A stretch of DNA of 10,583 nucleotides, from contig JBDTCS010000244.1 in assembly GCA_039923455.1 (NCBI GenBank), positions 1-10,583 of the forward strand, written 5' to 3'. This DNA comes from JBDTCS01 sp039923455. Its GTDB lineage: Bacteria; Bacteroidota; Ignavibacteria; Palsa-1295. Below the pieces are notes generated by a model, which ran no database searches, was not told the DNA's origin, and worked only from the letters and a program-made list of their open reading frames with translations. Shown here piece by piece: positions 6,670 to 10,583 of the stretch. Each line of letters starts with the position of its first letter. Position 1 is the first letter of the stretch. Both the position numbers and the translations under genes were made by a program.

Positions 6670-9600
6670 TTACGATGCCAATTTCAGGTCAGCCGCGGGA
6701 GTTGGCTCATCACCAGTAGTTAACTCCAACGACTTTGCCTTCTGCTTCGAAATGTACTTATCCAATGCCGGCTTACCGAACGTGAAAAAGACGGTCGGTG
6801 TGATCAGAATATCAAGGAGCGTTGAACTGATCAGACCTCCCAGGATCACAACGGCAACTGGATACAAAATTTCCTTTCCTGGCTCGCCTTTAGCGAGCAC
6901 AAGTGGCACCAATGCCAGACCAGCGGTGAGCGCCGTCATCAGCACCGGAACCAGCCGTTCGAGTGAACCACGAATGATCATCTCTTTTGAAAACTCTTCG
7001 CCTTCTTCGGTCACCAGATGAATGTAATGACTGATCATCATAATCCCATTCCGGGACGCAATGCCAGTCAAGGTGATAAATCCGACCAGGCTCGCGATCG
7101 AGATTGTACGACTCGTAAGAAGGATTGCTAACACACTACCGATCAGCGCGAGCGGAATGTTAAGAAGAATTTGCAGGACAATGCGGCCTGACGAAAAGTG
7201 AGCGAAGAGCACCGCAAACATAGCGGCCAGTGAAAAAAGGCTGAGGATACCGATCAGCCTTGAAGCTGACTGCTGCGATTCGAACTGGCCTCCATATATA
7301 ATCGAGTATCCTTGTGGTAACGACACCTGCTGTTGAATGGCTTTTTGCATATCGGACACAACGCTCCCAAGAGAACGTCCAGCAACATTCGCCTGCACGA
7401 TTATCCGTCGCTGTGCATTTTCGTGGTTGATCGCATTCGGACCTTTTCCAACTTCAACAGTCGCAACTTCTCGCAATGGCACCACACCGCCCGTTGGCGT
7501 TGGTATAAAAAGATTGCCCATATCCACCGGATCTGCTCGGCTCAACGAATCCGAACGAACAAGCACGGCGAACGTCATCTGTCCCTGAAGTACCTGCGAG
7601 ACGACTTTGCCATTCAGCGCCGTCTGCAAGAAGTCAACAATCTCTCCAGCTTGCAAACCATAACGTGCTGCCGCCTCTCGATTGATCGTGATGGGGATTT
7701 GTGGGATAAGCGTCTGCTTTTCGACCGAGATGTCGACAGCGCCTGGCACGGTGCGCATCGCAGCCTGAATCTCGGCTGCTTTTGAGCGCAATACCGGAAG
7801 GTCGTTGCCAAAAAGCTTAACAGCGATCTGAGCCCGCACGCCTGAGAGCAAATGATCAAGCCTGTGCGAGATCGGTTGACCAATGTTTATTACTACACCA
7901 GGGATCAATGCAAGACGATCTCGAATGTCGCGAAGTACTTCTTCTCGGTCGCGTTTGGATTCTCGAAGCTCGACTTCGATCTCGCTTGAATGTGTCCCTT
8001 CTGCATGTTCGTCCATTTCGGCTCGGCCTGTGCGCCGGCCGACACTCTTGACTTCTGGCACTTGCAGCATTTGGCGCTCCGCGAATGTGCCGAGCGCATT
8101 GGAGGCAGTGAGCGAAGTGCCTGGCGTAGCAATAAGATTGATTGTGAGCGAGCCTTCATTGAAAGGCGGCAAAAATTCTGAGCCAAGGAACGGAACAGTA
8201 GCAACTGCAAGTATGAACAAAACCGCAACCGCAACCATCACCTTTTTCGGATGCTCCAGCGTGTAGTGGAGGATCCCGGTATCCTGTTTTTTCAACCATC
8301 GTACGACGAAACTTTCCTTTTCGTTGTCGGCAAACTTAAAGTGAGAAAGTAGATACGATGCAAGCGCCGGCGTTACCGTTAACGAGACAACAAGACTGGC
8401 AAGGATTGAAGTGATATAGGCGATCCCGAGCGGCGCAAAGATTTTTCCTTCAATACCACTCAACGAAAAAAGCGGGATGAAGACCAGCACCACGAGGATA
8501 GTGGCATAAACGATAGAATTCCTGACTTCTTTCGAAGCACGATACACAACCGTCAATGAGGGCACGGGATTGCCGAGCTTTGCATTTTCTCGCAGTCGCC
8601 TGAATACATTCTCCACATCGACGATTGCATCGTCGACAAGCTCTCCGATAGCAACCGCTAGACCGCCGAGAGTCATGGTGTTTATCGAGACTCCAAAAAA
8701 ATGAAAGACGATCGCAGTGACCACGAACGAGAGCGGTATCGCGGTCAACGTGATCGCGGTCGTTCGAAAATTGAGAAGAAACAAAAACAGAACGATCGTG
8801 ACGAGTATCGCACCATCACGTAGTGCATCGATGACGTTCTGAATCGAAGACTCAATGAAATGCGATTGCCGGAATACGTCTCGCTGCAAATGCACACCTT
8901 TCGGAAGTGTGCGTTGAAGTTCATCCAATGTCACGTCGATCTGCTTCGTAAGATCGAGCGTGTTCGCGCCGGGCTGTTTCTCGATCGATAGGATCACCGC
9001 AGGTTTGCCATCGATGCTTGCATCGCCTCGTTTTACCTGAGATCCGTAAACGATCTGAGCAACATTGCGCACAAGAACGGGCGGACCACTTTTGTTGGCT
9101 CTTACAACGGTATTGGCAATATCTTCTCTCGAAGCGGTCCGTGCGATATTGCGGATAAGATACTCTTGCCCGCCTTTGTCGAGATATCCACCCGTCGTGT
9201 TGACATTGCTTTGTCCGACCGCCTTCTCCACATCGGCGATAGAAAGTCCAAACGATTGCAGCGCATTGTTATTGACTAACACTTGGTACTGCTTGACACC
9301 ACCACCAATTGGGATCACCTGGGCAACCCCAGGGACAGTGAGCAGTTTGCGGCGAATTGTAAAATCGGCAACCGTTCGGAGATCCATCGGCGAAATCTCT
9401 TCCGAGCTAAGCCCAATGAGCATGATCTCGCCCATGACTGATGAAACGGGACCAAGCTGGGGGACAATGCCTGATGGCATCGTCGCGGTAACACTTTGTA
9501 GTCGTTCGCTGACCAGCTGACGATCACGATAGATATCCGTGTTCCAGCCGAACTCAACATAAATAATGGATAGCCCAACCCCTGAAACTGACCGAACTCG

Positions 9601-9840
9601 CTCCACGCCCGGCGCTCCGTTGAGCGCTGTTTCCATCGGCTGTGTGATAAGTGGTTCTATTTCCTCGGGTGCATATCCTTCGGCCTCCGTCATGATCGTC
9701 ACTGTAGGGCGATTCACATCAGGTAAAACATCCACGGGAAGCGACATCAATACGTATACCCCATAGACCATCACTAATGCAGCAGCGGCAACCACAAAGA
9801 GGCGGTTCCTGAGCGAGAATTGGATGATACGGTCAAGCAT
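6670..9840 (-). CDS. Heavy-metal efflux RND transporter, inner-membrane permease (CusA/CzcA family)
   Basis: Proton-driven RND pump of 1056 residues, normal for the family, which works in the inner membrane as a trimer with a periplasmic adaptor and an outer-membrane channel. A first membrane segment (about 12-32) is followed by the porter domain. Membrane helices lie at about 340-500, with one near 533-551 and more at about 862-1022. TM4 carries G-E-L-V-D-D-A-I-V-D-V-E-N (399-411); Asp403 and Glu410 match CusA Asp405 and Glu412 of the proton relay. The three Met that bind Cu(I)/Ag(I) in E. coli CusA (573, 623, 672) are not kept: the first aligns with Asn568, the third with His663, and the second falls in a loop with His612 and His617. 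This places it outside classical CusA, so the ion is uncertain; copper is suggested by the neighbours. It starts 24 bases after the adaptor gene and ends 15 bases before the DUF305 gene. Confidence 0.95.
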   Translation of the reverse strand: MLDRIIQFSLRNRLFVVAAAALVMVYGVYVLMSLPVDVLPDVNRPTVTIMTEAEGYAPEEIEPLITQPMETALNGAPGVERVRSVSGVGLSIIYVEFGWNTDIYRDRQLVSERLQSVTATMPSGIVPQLGPVSSVMGEIMLIGLSSEEISPMDLRTVADFTIRRKLLTVPGVAQVIPIGGGVKQYQVLVNNNALQSFGLSIADVEKAVGQSNVNTTGGYLDKGGQEYLIRNIARTASREDIANTVVRANKSGPPVLVRNVAQIVYGSQVKRGDASIDGKPAVILSIEKQPGANTLDLTKQIDVTLDELQRTLPKGVHLQRDVFRQSHFIESSIQNVIDALRDGAILVTIVLFLFLLNFRTTAITLTAIPLSFVVTAIVFHFFGVSINTMTLGGLAVAIGELVDDAIVDVENVFRRLRENAKLGNPVPSLTVVYRASKEVRNSIVYATILVVLVFIPLFSLSGIEGKIFAPLGIAYITSILASLVVSLTVTPALASYLLSHFKFADNEKESFVVRWLKKQDTGILHYTLEHPKKVMVAVAVLFILAVATVPFLGSEFLPPFNEGSLTINLIATPGTSLTASNALGTFAERQMLQVPEVKSVGRRTGRAEMDEHAEGTHSSEIEVELRESKRDREEVLRDIRDRLALIPGVVINIGQPISHRLDHLLSGVRAQIAVKLFGNDLPVLRSKAAEIQAAMRTVPGAVDISVEKQTLIPQIPITINREAAARYGLQAGEIVDFLQTALNGKVVSQVLQGQMTFAVLVRSDSLSRADPVDMGNLFIPTPTGGVVPLREVATVEVGKGPNAINHENAQRRIIVQANVAGRSLGSVVSDMQKAIQQQVSLPQGYSIIYGGQFESQQSASRLIGILSLFSLAAMFAVLFAHFSSGRIVLQILLNIPLALIGSVLAILLTSRTISIASLVGFITLTGIASRNGIMMISHYIHLVTEEGEEFSKEMIIRGSLERLVPVLMTALTAGLALVPLVLAKGEPGKEILYPVAVVILGGLISSTLLDILITPTVFFTFGKPALDKYISKQKAKSLELTTGDEPTPAADLKLAS

Positions 9841-9864
9841 GTGCTGTTGTCTTCTGATTGGATG

Positions 9865-10583
9865 CTACTGTGACAGCTTGCCGCGCAGGACGCTTGCGCT
9901 GGTGATCACGACGCGCTCGTTCACTTCAAGTCCGCTTTGCACTTCGACATGCGTCTCGTCCATCGCACTACCAATCGTGATCTCCTTGGCAATAAATTGT
10001 TCTGGTTGCGTGTGCACGAACACGTAGCTTACGCCGGCAACGTTGACAATCGCATTCTTTGCTATAGAAAGAACTTCTGACGGCGATCCCGTATTTAGCT
10101 GTACAAGGGCATTCTCACCAATCTTGATGACGCCAACGGGATTGTTCACAGCGAAGATCAACTTCACTGTTTTCGACTCAGGATCTACGGTGCTGCCAGT
10201 CGAAACGAGAGTGCCAGTAAACGATGCGCTACTCGAAGGGATGTTGATCATCGCCGTCGCCGTTGGAGGTAGATCCTTCAAGTCACCTTGATAGACGGAC
10301 GCTTCCACCCACACTGACGTAACATCGGTGATCTCAAGCAACCGCTTGCTCACATCGGCAAATTCACCCGTTACGAGATTCGCTTGCGTGATAATGCCTG
10401 AGATTGGTGCGACGACGCCTACAGGAGAAGTGCCACGCGTCGAAGCTTGCTGCAAAGCTGCGTATCGCTCTTTCGCCGACTTCAGCCGGATTGAGGCGAG
10501 TTCAATATCCTTTTGCGCAACGACTCCTGCGAGCGATTTCTTTCGCGTAGTGTCGCGATCGGCTTCGTCCAGATCCCGTTTTG
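9865..10583 (-). CDS. RND efflux periplasmic adaptor subunit (membrane fusion protein, HlyD/CusB type), 5' end outside window
   Basis: The last 238 codons of a gene whose start lies beyond the right edge; the frame is open to the edge. The visible part begins within the charged helical hairpin (coiled-coil pattern over the first about 45 residues). It continues into a half-lipoyl motif (G-V-V-A-P-I-S-G, about residues 55-62), a beta-barrel domain (V-W-V-E-A-S-V-Y onwards) and a membrane-proximal domain ending at the TAG at 9865. The protein bridges the inner-membrane pump and an outer-membrane channel in tripartite efflux. No CusF-like copper chaperone domain is fused at its C-terminus. The pump gene follows after 24 bases. 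An outer-membrane TolC/CusC-type gene is not in the window and would be expected further upstream. An internal TTG could give a shorter reading frame, but the domain clearly extends before it. Confidence 0.92.
   Translation of the reverse strand, partial: KRDLDEADRDTTRKKSLAGVVAQKDIELASIRLKSAKERYAALQQASTRGTSPVGVVAPISGIITQANLVTGEFADVSKRLLEITDVTSVWVEASVYQGDLKDLPPTATAMINIPSSSASFTGTLVSTGSTVDPESKTVKLIFAVNNPVGVIKIGENALVQLNTGSPSEVLSIAKNAIVNVAGVSYVFVHTQPEQFIAKEITIGSAMDETHVEVQSGLEVNERVVITSASVLRGKLSQ

Noticed and set aside
6485..7021. Plus-strand open frame of 178 codons
   Set aside because: Antisense to the DUF305 start and the RND pump C-terminus; the apparent hydrophobic N-terminus is the mirror of the Ala/Thr-rich linker of the DUF305 protein.
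9065..9520. Plus-strand open frame of 151 codons
   Set aside because: Lies entirely antisense to conserved porter-domain sequence of the RND pump, with no recognisable motif.

Overview
The window looks like a piece of chromosome from a Gram-negative bacterium of the Bacteroidota/Chlorobiota/Ignavibacteriota/Kapabacteria group. The main reason is that three encoded proteins end in C-terminal tails of the kind used by the type IX secretion system (T9SS), two of them with the typical F-P-N-P start. A TAnnTTTG promoter-like element (the Bacteroidota -7 consensus) in the only sizeable intergenic gap, and mostly weak or absent Shine-Dalgarno sites, fit this. The exact genus cannot be read from the sequence.

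All seven genes lie on the minus strand, so transcription runs from high to low coordinates. In that order they are: the 3' part of an RND periplasmic adaptor (9865 to the right edge); a complete heavy-metal RND pump of the CusA/CzcA type (6670-9840); a two-repeat DUF305 lipoprotein rich in Met and His (5983-6654); a gap of 161 bases with a promoter candidate and a perfect 9-bp hairpin; a small secreted protein with a T9SS tail (5225-5821); a Tat-exported, probably lipid-anchored multicopper oxidase (3734-5179); a secreted kelch/DUF1929 protein with the complete set of galactose-oxidase copper-radical ligands (1754-3718); and a large secreted seven-repeat propeller protein with a T9SS tail that runs off the left edge (1-1718). 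Apart from the 161-base gap, spacers are only 15-45 bases. This suggests two consecutive transcription units, or one unit with an internal promoter.

The shared theme is copper. The first unit looks like metal export from the cell envelope plus a periplasmic metal-binding lipoprotein. The second holds two different copper oxidases next to two T9SS cargo proteins. A simple reading is a copper tolerance locus (efflux, binding, oxidation of Cu(I) by the multicopper oxidase) that has been joined to an exported copper-radical oxidase. The joining, the substrate of the pump and the substrates of both oxidases are inference. No RNA genes, insertion sequences, CRISPR arrays or plus-strand genes could be supported.
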